Positions 20,159 through 29,654 of a stretch of DNA of 64,000 nt are shown here, one piece after another (position 1 is the stretch's first letter; every line of letters begins with the position of its first letter). Position numbers and translations under genes: made by a program. The DNA is taken from the NCBI GenBank assembly GCA_963832945.1, contig CAWHVV010000013.1:14061-78060 (forward strand), written 5' to 3'. This DNA comes from JAFEDN01 sp963832945. GTDB taxonomy: Bacteria > Pseudomonadota > Gammaproteobacteria > Coxiellales > Coxiellaceae. The notes beneath the pieces are model-generated. The model did not search any database. It was not told the DNA's origin and worked only from the letters and a program-made list of their open reading frames with translations.

Positions 20159-21181
20159 ATGCTAAAAGTGGGTATTATTGGGTGTGGGTTAATCGGTCAA
20201 AAACGGGCGCAGTTTCTGGATGGCGCACAATTAGTCGCTTGTGCTGATCAAAACCCTTTAAAAGCACAACAACTTTGTGAAAAATACCCAGCGGTAAAAA
20301 GTTACTCGCATTGGCGGGAGTTAATGCAGGATGCTCCCGTTGATCTCGTGATAGTCGCGACGCCGCACAATTCTCTGGCTGAAATTACCTTATCCGCCAT
20401 CCGTGCAAACAAACACGTTTTAGTGGAAAAACCCGCCGCCTGCGCCGCGCACGAATTAGAACCGATTTTATCCGCACTAAAAAATTTTAACACATGCGTG
20501 CGAGTGGGATTTAACCATCGTTATCACCGTGCATTCCAAAAAGCCCGGCAGTTAGTGGATGGACAGACTATTGGAGAATTAATGTATATCCGTTCGCGCT
20601 ATGGTCACGGCGGTCGTCCAGGTTACGAGAAAGAATGGCGGGCTGTCCCGGAAATCTCCGGAGGCGGCGAATTGATCGATCAGGGCGTGCATTTAATTGA
20701 TTTAGCACGCTGGTTTCTCGGAGATTTCGAAGAAATTTCCGGGTTTGCCACCACTTACTTTTGGGATATGCCGGTGGATGATAATGGTTTTTTGCTGCTG
20801 AAAACGCCCAAAAAACAGGTGGCTTTTCTGCATGCCAGTTGTACGGAATGGAAAAATATTTTTAGCATGGAAATTTATGGCAAAACCGGTAAATTGATCA
20901 TTGAAGGCCTGGGTGGAAGTTATGGTGTTGAACGATTATCGTTATACAAAATGCTCCCGGAAATGGGACCGCCTGAAACCACGATTTGGGAATTTCCCAT
21001 GGCCGACAACTCCTGGCAAGTAGAATTTACTGAGTTTTTGACAGATATTAAGCAACAACGTCAATGCAACCCAGGTATACAGGATGCTTATCAGGCTCTT
21101 AAAATTGTGGAAAAAATTTATAAAGAATCTAAAGAAACTCCCATTCAAAGGAACTCTCTTTACGCGGAGTCCACACTATGA
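20159..21181 (+). CDS. Gfo/Idh/MocA-family oxidoreductase
   Basis: About 340 residues. N-terminal Rossmann motif GIIGCGLIGQKRA, the EKP motif in VLVEKPAACAA, and a C-terminal alpha/beta domain with GGGELIDQGVHLIDLARW. These enzymes oxidise or reduce sugars using NAD(P). The ATG at 20159 (MLKVGIIG) is chosen over GTG 20138. The last codons overlap the next ATG at 21178. With the epimerase and SDR it probably makes a modified sugar for a surface glycan. Confidence 0.88.
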   Translation: MLKVGIIGCGLIGQKRAQFLDGAQLVACADQNPLKAQQLCEKYPAVKSYSHWRELMQDAPVDLVIVATPHNSLAEITLSAIRANKHVLVEKPAACAAHELEPILSALKNFNTCVRVGFNHRYHRAFQKARQLVDGQTIGELMYIRSRYGHGGRPGYEKEWRAVPEISGGGELIDQGVHLIDLARWFLGDFEEISGFATTYFWDMPVDDNGFLLLKTPKKQVAFLHASCTEWKNIFSMEIYGKTGKLIIEGLGGSYGVERLSLYKMLPEMGPPETTIWEFPMADNSWQVEFTEFLTDIKQQRQCNPGIQDAYQALKIVEKIYKESKETPIQRNSLYAESTL

Positions 21182-22160
21182 TTGTAACCAGAAGTCCCTT
21201 GCGTATTTCTTTGGGCGGTGGAGGTACTGATTTACCTTCTTATTATGAAGAACAGACTGGATTCCTGATCGCCGCCGCTATTGATAAATATGTCTATATT
21301 AATTTACATCAAACGTTTATGGACGAATTTATTATAAAATATTCCAGGCTTGAACGTGTAAAAGAAATCAATGAAATCCAGCATCCTATCATCAGGGAAG
21401 CTTTACGTTTTGTGGAAATCAAAACTCCCAATCTGGAAATCACCAGCATGGCAGATATTCCTGCAGGAACCGGCCTGGGATCATCCGGTAGTTTCACCAC
21501 AGCGTTATTAAAAGCTCTGCACACACTTAAAAAAAATTTAGTGCATCCACAGGAATTAGCAGAACAGGCTTGTCACATCGAGCTAAATTTATTAAATGAG
21601 CCCATTGGCAAGCAAGACCAATATATCGCCGCTTATGGTGGGATCACCTGTTTTAAATTTTTACCCGATCACCGCGTTGAGGCCTGGCCGTTAGCGATAG
21701 ACACAGAAACCCTATACAATCTGGAAGATAATTTATTACTATTTTTTACCGGTTATGCGCGTTCAGCATCGAGTATTCTAAAAGAACAGGATGTTAAGAG
21801 CAAACAGCGTGACAGCGATATGACTGCAAATCTACATTTCATAAAAGAACTCGGGTTAAAAAGTTTGCAGGCTTTAGAAAAAGGTGATTTACATTTATTC
21901 TCGGAATTAATGAATGAGCACTGGAACTACAAAAAGCAGCGTTCCAAAAATATGAGCAATTCCAGGATTGACGAATGGTACGATCTCGCCTTAAAAAATG
22001 GCGCATTGGGAGGAAAAATGATTGGCGCGGGCGGCGGAGGCTTTCTTATGTTTTACAGCGAAGAAAAAACCAGGCTGCGTCATGCACTGCGCCGTGCAGG
22101 TCTGTTGAAGTACGTTTTAAATTCGACTTTCTCGGCACACAGGTTATCATCCAGTCATGA
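21178..22160 (+). CDS. hddA: D-glycero-alpha-D-manno-heptose 7-phosphate kinase (GHMP kinase)
   Basis: GHMP kinase: TRSPLRISLGGGGTDLPSYY at the N-terminus, the ATP loop PAGTGLGSSGSF and C-terminal GGKMIGAGGGGF. It phosphorylates heptose 7-phosphate at C1 in the GDP-heptose route. A 1-nt indel near 22100 shifts the last 20 codons; in the corrected frame the protein ends LGTQVIIQS with TGA at 22158-22160, overlapping the hddC ATG as ATGA. The present frame instead runs on to 22251. Start overlaps the upstream gene by 4 nt. Confidence 0.85.
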
Positions 22161-22864
22161 AAAATTATACTGCTGCTATCCTCGCGGGCGGATTGGCCAC
22201 CCGCTTACGGCCCATGACAGAGCAGGTCCCAAAATCCTTATTGTTAATTAACCGGCGTCCTTTTATATTTTATCAGTTAGAGTTATTACAATTATGGAAA
22301 ATTAGCAGGGTTGTTTTATGTGTGGGTTATCTGGGTGAAATGATCCAGGAAACTGTCGGAAATGGCGCTGATTTTGGCCTCAATGTGGAATACAGTTTCG
22401 ATGGACCTGATTTACTGGGAACCGCAGGCGCGCTTAAACGGGCTCTCCCTGCCTTAAGCCAAAATTTTCTGGTCATGTATGGGGATTCCTACCTGCTTTG
22501 TGATTACCAGAATATTCAGTCTTTTTATGAAAAAACCGGCAAACCCGCACTCATGACCGTCTATAAAAATAGTAACCAATGGGATATCAGCAATGTCGAA
22601 TTCAGGGATGGCGAAATAATTGCTTACAACAAACATAAACCCACCCCTGAAATGCATCATATCGATTATGGCCTGGGAATTCTGAACCATCGCGTCTTTG
22701 ATTCTGTTCCGGATAATCAGGCTTATGATTTAAGTCAGGTGTACCAAAATTTAATCCAACAACAATTATTGGCAGGCCAGGAAGTCCATCAACGATTTTA
22801 TGAAGTGGGATCATTTTCCGGAATTGACGAATTTAGCAGTTATATAAATCAGGAGGCGCTATGA
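22157..22864 (+). CDS. hddC: D-glycero-D-manno-heptose 1-phosphate guanylyltransferase
   Basis: Nucleotidyltransferase of 235 residues: AILAGGLATRLRP and the conserved Lys in VPKSLL, plus LVMYGDSYLL with the metal-binding Asp. It activates heptose 1-phosphate to GDP-heptose (HddC) or, less likely, ADP/other NDP-sugar. Assignment to HddC rests on the adjacent hddA, gmhA-like and gmhB genes. ATGA overlaps at both ends show tight coupling. Confidence 0.82.
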   Translation: MKNYTAAILAGGLATRLRPMTEQVPKSLLLINRRPFIFYQLELLQLWKISRVVLCVGYLGEMIQETVGNGADFGLNVEYSFDGPDLLGTAGALKRALPALSQNFLVMYGDSYLLCDYQNIQSFYEKTGKPALMTVYKNSNQWDISNVEFRDGEIIAYNKHKPTPEMHHIDYGLGILNHRVFDSVPDNQAYDLSQVYQNLIQQQLLAGQEVHQRFYEVGSFSGIDEFSSYINQEAL

Positions 22865-23476
22865 GTTTTACACGACGCTTTTTGGGCGATGCTCAAAAAA
22901 TCATTGATATGCTGGATATTTCCGCCATTGATCGCGCGGTTGATTTACTTGTGGAACTTCGCGAAAGACAGGGCCGTTTATTTATTTTGGGGGTCGGGGG
23001 CAGCGCAGCCAACGCTTCACACGCCGTCAATGATTTTCGTAAAATCACCGGCATTGAATCTTATGCTCCCACCGATAACGTCTCTGAACTAACCGCCAGA
23101 ACCAATGACGAGGGCTGGTCAACAATCTTTTCTGAATGGTTAAAAGTGAGCCGCTTATCGGCTAATGATGCCTTGCTAATTCTGTCAGTCGGTGGTGGCA
23201 GTTTAGGAGAAAAACGTGAGCCTCAATCTGGTAGTCGCATTACAGTATGCAAAAACCAAAGGCGCAAAAATTCTCGGCATTGTTTCCCGAGATGGAGGTT
23301 ACACGGCACAGGCAGCGGATGTTTGCGTCTTAATACCCATCGTTAACCCGGACACCATCACCCCCCATGCCGAGGCTTTTCAGGGAGTCATCTGGCATTT
23401 ACTGGTTTCGCATCCGTTACTCAAAGACATGCAGACAAAATGGGAGTCTATCGTTGAAACCAGCCATATTTCTTGA
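22861..23476 (+). pseudogene. gmhA: Phosphoheptose isomerase-like SIS protein, one frameshift
   Basis: SIS-domain sugar isomerase (GmhA type) converting sedoheptulose 7-phosphate to heptose 7-phosphate. First frame: GVGGSAANASHAVNDFRKI and LSVGGGS; second frame: NLVVALQYAKTKGAKILGI, DGGYTAQAADVCV, TPHAEAFQGVIWHLL. A single extra G near 23207 (GTTTAGGAGAAA) breaks the frame; without it the two parts join as GGSLEKNVSLNL. Everything else is complete, so this is a minimal lesion. Confidence 0.85.
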
Positions 23477-23996
23477 TCGCGACGGGGTCATCAATCAGGC
23501 GATGATCCGTGAGGGCAAACCTTATCCTCCCCGTTCTCTCGACGAATTAGTGGTTGAAAGTAACGTGAAACCCGCGCTTAACCGGTTAAAACAGCTCGGT
23601 TACTTACTCATTGGAATTACCAACCAGCCCGATGTCGCCAGAGGACAAACCTCCCGCCAACAGGTGGAAGCCATTCATAATTTTTTATTGAAAACCCTTC
23701 CCCTTGATGACATGTGCGTTTGTTATCACGATAATAAGGACGGGTGCCGTTGCCGAAAACCTCTGCCGGGATTAATATTGGAAGCCGCCAAAAAATGGCA
23801 GATCCGGTTGGCGGATAGTTATATGATCGGCGACCGCTGGCGGGATATTGAAGCAGGCCAGGCCGCCGGATGCCAAACCATTTGGATTGACGCCGGCTAT
23901 CGTGAGCCGGCGCCTGCCCAACCCGCCACTTTCAGAGTAAACAGTTTCGCTGAGAGTATGAAGATATTTGGAGAAAACGATGATGTTATCTATTAA
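23454..23996 (+). CDS. gmhB: D-glycero-D-manno-heptose 1,7-bisphosphate phosphatase
   Basis: HAD-IIIA phosphatase of 180 residues: nucleophile motif FLDRDGVIN, ITNQPDVARG, the zinc loop CYHDNKDGCRCRKPLPG and MIGDRWRDIEAG. It removes the C7 phosphate to give heptose 1-phosphate. The start is TTG 23454, with GGGAG 8 nt upstream, inside the end of the isomerase gene; a longer frame from 23367 lacks a site. It overlaps the transaldolase start by 17 nt. Confidence 0.88.
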   Translation: MKPAIFLDRDGVINQAMIREGKPYPPRSLDELVVESNVKPALNRLKQLGYLLIGITNQPDVARGQTSRQQVEAIHNFLLKTLPLDDMCVCYHDNKDGCRCRKPLPGLILEAAKKWQIRLADSYMIGDRWRDIEAGQAAGCQTIWIDAGYREPAPAQPATFRVNSFAESMKIFGENDDVIY

Positions 23997-24722
23997 AAAT
24001 TTAACCGTTAAAATCTTTGCTGACGGCGCGGACAAAAACGGTATTCTCGAAATGTCTCGCGAAAGTTATATTGCCGGTTTTACCACTAATCCCACCCTTA
24101 TGCGTAAAGCCGGGATTACGGATTACAAGGCATTTGCCCTGGATATTTTAAAAACCGTCACTGACCGTCCGATTTCTTTTGAAGTTTTCTCCGATGATTT
24201 TAATGAAATGTATGAGCAGGCACTGGAAATCGCCGGCTGGGGAAAAAATGTCTATGTAAAAATTCCGGTCACCAATACCCAGGCGATCCCAGCTTATCCG
24301 CTCATTCAGAGATTAGCATCGCGAGGCGTTAAACAAAACGTGACGGCGTTAATGACTCTGGATCAGGTCCATAAAGTCAGCGCAGCGTTAGCGGATGGAC
24401 CTTCGTCGTGTATTTCAGTGTTTGCCGGCCGGATTGCCGATACCGGTCGCGATCCCGTGCCGATCATGGCCGAAGCGTTGCAAATCATGCGCTCCCGCCC
24501 CCAGCAGGAATTGATATGGGCAAGTCCAAGGGAATTACTTAACATTTTCCAGGCTGACTCAATAGGCTGCCATATTATCACCGTCACCAACGATGTTCTA
24601 AAAAATTAGTCTTAATCAATAAAAATCTGGAAGAATATTCACTGGAAACGGTTAAAATGTTTTATGAGGATGCTGTCAAAGCGGGATTTAATATAGAAAC
24701 ATCCCAGTTGGTCCACACTTAA
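23980..24722 (+). CDS. Transaldolase-family protein
   Basis: TIM-barrel transaldolase/fructose-6-phosphate aldolase family. N-terminal KIFADGADKNGI, GFTTNPTLMRKAG and the Schiff-base Lys in VYVKIPVTNT are present. It may supply or drain sedoheptulose 7-phosphate for the heptose route. GGAG lies 6 nt before ATG 23980. A lost A in a run after GTTCTA (near 24603) causes a stop at 24609; in the restored frame the protein continues for 38 residues to TAA 24720-24722 (LINKNLEEYSLETVKMFYED). Confidence 0.85.
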
Positions 24723-24737
24723 TCAGGAGCATTGCGG

Positions 24738-25754
24738 TTGAAATCGGACTTACTCACCAAACAACTTTCTATTATAGTTCCCGTCTTTAAAGAGGAGGCT
24801 AATATACGCCCCTTTCTGGGTCGTATCGAAAAGGTCCTGGAGGAGATGCGCATCAATTATGAAATACTTTTTTGCCTCGACCCTTCCCCGGATAAGACTC
24901 AGGAAGTCATCCAGATGGAAATTCAAAGAAATCCACGGATACGGCTTCTGGTATTTTCCCGCCGTTTCGGCCAGCCGGCCGCGACTATGGCCGGTATTCT
25001 GACCTGTGAAGGTGAAAATTGCGTTGTCATTGACGTTGATTTGCAGGACCCACCCGAGCTAATCCCTGAAATGTATCAAAAACTGCGGGAAGGCGTCGAA
25101 GTTGTTTTCGCCAAACGGCGTTCCCGCAAAGGCGAAACGTTGATAAAAAGATTGATCACCTGGCTGGGCTATCACATTATCTCCCGTTGCAGCGATGTTC
25201 AAATTCCCAGAAACACAGGAGATTTTCGCATCCTTACCCGCCGGGTCATCGAAGAGCTGCGCAAACTGAATGAATCTCATGGATTCCTGAGAGGACTGGT
25301 AGCCTATGTCGGTTTCAAACAGGCTTTTGTGGAGTATGATCGCGATCCCCGCCTTAATGGTAAAGGCCACTATAATCGTTTAATAGGCTCACTTAAAATA
25401 GGACTCAATGGCTTAATCAGTTTTAGCAGCCGTCCGCTGCAAATGATGTCGGTGATGGGAGGTATTATGGCCGTTTTAAGCTTTCTGTTAGGATTTTTTT
25501 ACGTTCTCCAAAAACTGTTGGGTATGAATTTAACCCCCGGTCTTCCAACCACAGTATTATGCATTACCTTTTTTTCAGGGATTCAGTTACTCTGTCTGGG
25601 ACTGGTCGGCGAATACATCGGCAGAATTTATGATGAAGTCAAACGACGCCCTTTATTTATTATCGATAAAATAATTGAAAATAAAAATTCTAAACTGCAA
25701 TTGGAGCACGAATCGCGGGATGAGGATGGTAGTTTAAAAATTCAAAATCGCTGA
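24738..25754 (+). CDS. Polyprenyl-phosphate glycosyltransferase (GT2, GtrB/DPM type)
   Basis: About 338 residues. GT2 domain with SIIVPVFKEEANI, the metal-binding DVDLQDPPELIP and TGDFRILTRR; two C-terminal transmembrane helices (about 235-300). This architecture transfers a sugar from an NDP donor to polyprenyl phosphate at the inner membrane. TTG 24738 has AGGAG 8 nt upstream. It ends the sugar operon and its last 65 nt overlap the convergent thyA. Confidence 0.88.
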   Translation: MKSDLLTKQLSIIVPVFKEEANIRPFLGRIEKVLEEMRINYEILFCLDPSPDKTQEVIQMEIQRNPRIRLLVFSRRFGQPAATMAGILTCEGENCVVIDVDLQDPPELIPEMYQKLREGVEVVFAKRRSRKGETLIKRLITWLGYHIISRCSDVQIPRNTGDFRILTRRVIEELRKLNESHGFLRGLVAYVGFKQAFVEYDRDPRLNGKGHYNRLIGSLKIGLNGLISFSSRPLQMMSVMGGIMAVLSFLLGFFYVLQKLLGMNLTPGLPTTVLCITFFSGIQLLCLGLVGEYIGRIYDEVKRRPLFIIDKIIENKNSKLQLEHESRDEDGSLKIQNR

Positions 25755-26484
25755 ATTCATAGTCAAATAATGAATCGGGTTTTCGATTGATGCGCAATGT
25801 CGGTAATGCCGCCGGAGAACGTTGTAATTGCTCCCGCACCTGGTCGAGATGGTTCAGATAAATATGGCAATCCCCACCCGACCAAATAAATTCTCCCACC
25901 CCCAGTTCACATTGCTGCGCAATTATATGCGTCAATAATGAGTAGGAAGCAATATTAAAAGGGACTCCTAAAAAAGCGTCCGCGGAACGTTGCGTCAGTT
26001 TGCAGGATAATTTTTTATCCGCCACGTAAAACTGAAATAACAAATGACACGGCGGGATGGCCATTTTATCTATTTCCCCAACATTCCAGGCGCTGACCAC
26101 CAAACGGCGTGAATCGGGGTTATAACGGATCTGCTCGACCAGTTCTTTCATCTGATCCACCACACGGCCGTCGGCGCACTGCCAGCGCCGCCATTGCTTA
26201 CCATACACGGGCCCCAAATTCCCCTCCGGGTCTGCCCATTCGTTCCAGATGGAAACGCCGTTGTGCTGCAAATACTGAATATTTGTTTGTCCGCTTAAAA
26301 ACCATAACAATTCGTGTACCCAGCTTTTAATGTGAATTTTTTTGGTCGTCACTAATGGAAACCCGCCGGCTAATTCAAAGCGCATGTCATAGCCGAATAC
26401 ACTGAGAATTCCCGTGCCGGTACGATCCTCTTTGCGCACACCGTACCGAAGAATATGCTGTAAAAAATTTAAATATTGTTGCAC
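25690..26484 (-). CDS. thyA: Thymidylate synthase
   Basis: Methylates dUMP to dTMP using methylene-tetrahydrofolate. Exactly 264 residues from GTG 26484, the E. coli length. Conserved segments: EDRTGTGILSVFG, the catalytic Cys in IPPCHLLFQFYV, QRSADAFLGVPFNIASY and the C-terminal PIAV. AGGAA is 7 nt upstream, within the end of lgt. Longer upstream frames are overlap with lgt. Confidence 0.96.
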   Translation of the reverse strand: MQQYLNFLQHILRYGVRKEDRTGTGILSVFGYDMRFELAGGFPLVTTKKIHIKSWVHELLWFLSGQTNIQYLQHNGVSIWNEWADPEGNLGPVYGKQWRRWQCADGRVVDQMKELVEQIRYNPDSRRLVVSAWNVGEIDKMAIPPCHLLFQFYVADKKLSCKLTQRSADAFLGVPFNIASYSLLTHIIAQQCELGVGEFIWSGGDCHIYLNHLDQVREQLQRSPAALPTLRINRKPDSLFDYEFSDFEFLNYHPHPAIRAPIAV

Positions 26485-26485
26485 C

Positions 26486-27271
26486 TTAATTTTTCCTGCC
26501 AAAGTAGATAATTCCCAGCGAGATGAGTCCCGCCAGCGCCATCGGCAAAGATAATATTTGCCCCATCGTAAGCCAGCCAAAAGCGATAAAACCATACTGC
26601 GGGTCGGGTTGCCGGAAACATTCGCTGATAATGCGCGCCACACCATAACCTAACAAAAACATCGCAGACACCGCAAAACGCGGTCTGGGCCTTGATGAAA
26701 ACCACCACAATACGATAAACAGTAAGATGCCTTCCAAAAAAAATTCATAAAGCTGTGAAGGATGACGCGGTTCAGGTCCGGCAGCCGGAAAAATCATCCC
26801 CCACGGCACGGTGGTAACGCGCCCCCATAATTCCTGATTAATAAAATTTCCCAGACGTCCTGCCGCTAATCCTAACGGCACTAAAGGCGCTACAAAGTCC
26901 GTTAAATCCCAAAATGAGCGTTTAAACTGACGGCTGCACCAGCAAAGCGCCAGCAATACACCGATAAATCCGCCATGGAAGGACATCCCGCCCTGCCAAA
27001 GCGCAAAAATACTCAAAGGGTGATGCCAGAAATAAGGTAAGTCGTAGAATAAAACGTAACCCAACCGTCCGCCCACCACCACACCGACTGCGCAATAAAA
27101 AATTAAATCGCTGACCTGAGACATTGTCAATGGTGACCATGGTTTGCGCACTCGCCAACTGGCCAGAAACCAGGCGGCGGCAAAACTCAGCAGATACATA
27201 ATCCCGTACCAATAAATATTCACAGAACCGAGGTGCACCGCCACCACATTGATTGCCGGATAATGAATCAT
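26486..27271 (-). CDS. lgt: Prolipoprotein diacylglyceryl transferase
   Basis: Multi-pass inner-membrane enzyme that adds diacylglycerol to lipobox Cys. 261 residues. The Lgt signature GRLGNFINQELWGR is intact, as are WYGIMYLL and HPSQLYE. The ATG at 27271 overlaps the TSUP stop as ATGA; the longer open frame upstream lies inside the TSUP gene. Followed by thyA, the common proteobacterial order. Confidence 0.96.
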   Translation of the reverse strand: MIHYPAINVVAVHLGSVNIYWYGIMYLLSFAAAWFLASWRVRKPWSPLTMSQVSDLIFYCAVGVVVGGRLGYVLFYDLPYFWHHPLSIFALWQGGMSFHGGFIGVLLALCWCSRQFKRSFWDLTDFVAPLVPLGLAAGRLGNFINQELWGRVTTVPWGMIFPAAGPEPRHPSQLYEFFLEGILLFIVLWWFSSRPRPRFAVSAMFLLGYGVARIISECFRQPDPQYGFIAFGWLTMGQILSLPMALAGLISLGIIYFGRKN

Positions 27272-28071
27272 ATCAATACCTTTAACATTTGGGTGGCGAC
27301 GATTAACAGGAATATGGAAAATAGCCGCTTTAAAATCTTTGGCGATAGATGATGCGAAAGCCGGACTCCCCACGGCGCCACCAGCATGCTCACGATAGCC
27401 ACCGGCAACCAGGCGGGCCAATACACATACCCGGTTGACCAGGGCGGCATACCGGAAACGAGTAAACCGCTGATAATAAAACTGGCAGTGCCGATAATGG
27501 CTACTGTAAAGCTGACAGCGTTTGAGACGGCAATGGCGTCACGGATCGGCACACTCCAGCGGGTCAAGAAAGGAATCGTTAATACACCGCCGCCGATACC
27601 CAACAGACCGGACTTAAGGCCCACGATAGTGCCAAAAATATTGATGCCCAGCCAGCCCGGTAACCGGCCCTGAGACTCACTGCGGCTGTCAAACCACAAC
27701 CGGATGGCCATATAGAGCACAAAAAAACCGAATAACACTTCCAGCACTTTTGAATTAACAACGTGGGCTAAAAAAGCTCCGAGAATGGCGCCGAAAATAA
27801 CCGATCCCACCATACGCCGGTAGACCGGCCACACTCTGACTTCATGTCTTAAATGTGCAAACAGCGCACGGATGGTGGTTGGAATCATGATCGCAAGGGA
27901 AGTACCGGCCGCCATCTGCATAAGATATTGGTGCGGTATCGGCGCAAATTGAAACAAAAAAGCCAATCCCGGCACCACTACCAGCCCACCGCCAATCCCC
28001 AATAACCCTGCCATGATCCCGGCAAACGCGCCGAGCAATATAAAACCGATTATTATATAAATATATTCCAT
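27268..28071 (-). CDS. TSUP (TauE/SafE) family membrane permease
   Basis: 267 residues, eight predicted helices, with the two TSUP repeats visible as GIMAGLLGIGGGLVVVP and GLKSGLLGIGGGVLTIPF. Family members move sulfite, sulfonates or organic anions; the substrate here is unknown. Translationally coupled to lgt. Confidence 0.9.
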   Translation of the reverse strand: MEYIYIIIGFILLGAFAGIMAGLLGIGGGLVVVPGLAFLFQFAPIPHQYLMQMAAGTSLAIMIPTTIRALFAHLRHEVRVWPVYRRMVGSVIFGAILGAFLAHVVNSKVLEVLFGFFVLYMAIRLWFDSRSESQGRLPGWLGINIFGTIVGLKSGLLGIGGGVLTIPFLTRWSVPIRDAIAVSNAVSFTVAIIGTASFIISGLLVSGMPPWSTGYVYWPAWLPVAIVSMLVAPWGVRLSHHLSPKILKRLFSIFLLIVATQMLKVLI

Positions 28072-28103
28072 AAATAATGTTCACTATTACCAAACTGACA
28101 ATA

Positions 28104-28745
28104 TCATTTTTTGTGGATGTTCGCGACTGTGAATTGAGCGATCTGCTCACTTAACTGTCGCGCCGCCTGGTTGGCGGCGGAGACGCCACTGGCCGGATTA
28201 TTGCCGGGCGCGGGTACAACCGCCTGAAAGAGATGACTGGCGATGACGCCTCCGGTGTTATTATTAGTCAGCAACGCCGACACCACACAACGCACCTGAC
28301 TTTCAGGTTGCATGAATTCCTGCTGTAACATCACCAGACGGGTATCCAGACGATAATCACTACGGCCCGCAAATGGCGGCGTTACCACCGCGCGGAAATA
28401 TTTTCTGGATTCAATACCCTCGGCCAGCAAAGGCATAAACATTTGTGCCGGAGGCGCCACCCAGGCGTTACGGGCGAATTCTTGTAAATGTGCAGGCTCC
28501 TTAAGGTAAATCATGGCGCTGGTCTTATAACCAGGATCCGCGGTCATCGTTCCCACCAATAACACCGCCGAGGTTTGCGCCGCCTCTGAACTGACAGCAT
28601 GAACAGGCGTAGTTAATACATAAGTCGAAACCGGCGGAACTTTCACCGCGCAGCCCATTGCTGTTAGCACTACCGCCAGCAGCCATCCCTTGCGCGCAAC
28701 CCGACGAAATAACAACAATATTTTTGGTAAATGCATATCCGTCAC
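28104..28745 (-). CDS. ABC-type transport auxiliary lipoprotein (PqiC/YmbA-like)
   Basis: 213 residues. The N-terminal signal ends in a lipobox-like LTAMGC, giving a lipid-anchored Cys near residue 32. The rest resembles ABC_trans_aux (DUF330) lipoproteins (YLKEPAHLQEFARNAWVAPP), which pair with MCE proteins to carry phospholipid between membranes. It overlaps the MCE gene by 4 nt and ends the operon. Confidence 0.85.
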   Translation of the reverse strand: MTDMHLPKILLLFRRVARKGWLLAVVLTAMGCAVKVPPVSTYVLTTPVHAVSSEAAQTSAVLLVGTMTADPGYKTSAMIYLKEPAHLQEFARNAWVAPPAQMFMPLLAEGIESRKYFRAVVTPPFAGRSDYRLDTRLVMLQQEFMQPESQVRCVVSALLTNNNTGGVIASHLFQAVVPAPGNNPASGVSAANQAARQLSEQIAQFTVANIHKK

Positions 28746-29645
28746 TCTCCGGGGCCGGGGCTGGCCGGCTTCTTGCCGCGAATCAGCACAGCGGGATTGC
28801 CTGCCAAATCCTTACTAACCTGTTGTAAATTGGCCGTAGTGTCATTTAACCGGGTGATCAAATCTTCCAGGCCGGGCAGCACCTGTTGGCCAACGTTACC
28901 CACCTGTAAATCAATTTTCCGGCTGACTTTATTTAATTCGGCAACCGTCTGCTGTGCGGAAACCAGAGTCTGCTGTGCGGAAATCAGAATTGGTTTAAAA
29001 TATTGGCTGGCATCGGCGCTATTTTTCAATAACGTATTCAGTGAAATGATACTTTTCCTGATCATGTCCGACTGCTCATCGAGCACCTGGGTAACATGGT
29101 TGATATGTCCCAAAGTTTCACTGAAATTGCTAAGGTTTTGTTCATTAAATACCATTTTAAATTTATAGGCAATGTCACCGATATTTTTAGTCAATTCCGG
29201 CAATACCTCGCTGATCTGGGCCAGTAAAGGTTTTTCAAAGGGAATGATCAGATAACGCTGCCCACTTTCCAATACTAACGCGGGCGCCGTCTGCGCTCTC
29301 TTCTTTTAAGCCCACATATACTAACCCGGTAATTCCCTGAGCAATTAAAGTGGCTACGGTGCTTTGGTTAATAGGGATGCTCTCTTCCACTTTCAAAAAT
29401 AATTTAACAAATTGTGGGTTAGGCGCATCCAATTCGATTTTACTCACTGAACCCACCCGCACGCCGTTAAAAAGCACCGGACTATCGACGTTTAAACCAT
29501 TCACACCGCCACGGGCATACACTAAATAGGTTTGATAGGATTGCTGGTTTGAAAATCCCGACAACCATATAAAACCAAAAATCATCAACGCTGTCAGGAT
29601 AATGACAAATAATCCGACCACTGCATAGTTCGCTTTAGTGTCCAT
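28742..29645 (-). pseudogene. MCE-domain lipid transport protein (MlaD type), frameshifted
   Basis: N-terminal transmembrane helix (VVGLFVIILTALMIFGF) and MCE domain (YARGGVNGLNVDSPVLFNGV, GLVYVGLK) in one frame; a long helical C-terminal part (LPELTKNIGDIAY, HVTQVLDEQSDMI) in another. The frames switch near 29275 within GAR/ALVLESGQRYL, a 1-nt loss. Total about 300 residues. It would carry lipid across the periplasm with the ATPase and permease encoded just upstream. Confidence 0.85.
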
Positions 29646-29654
29646 TTGTCTCCA

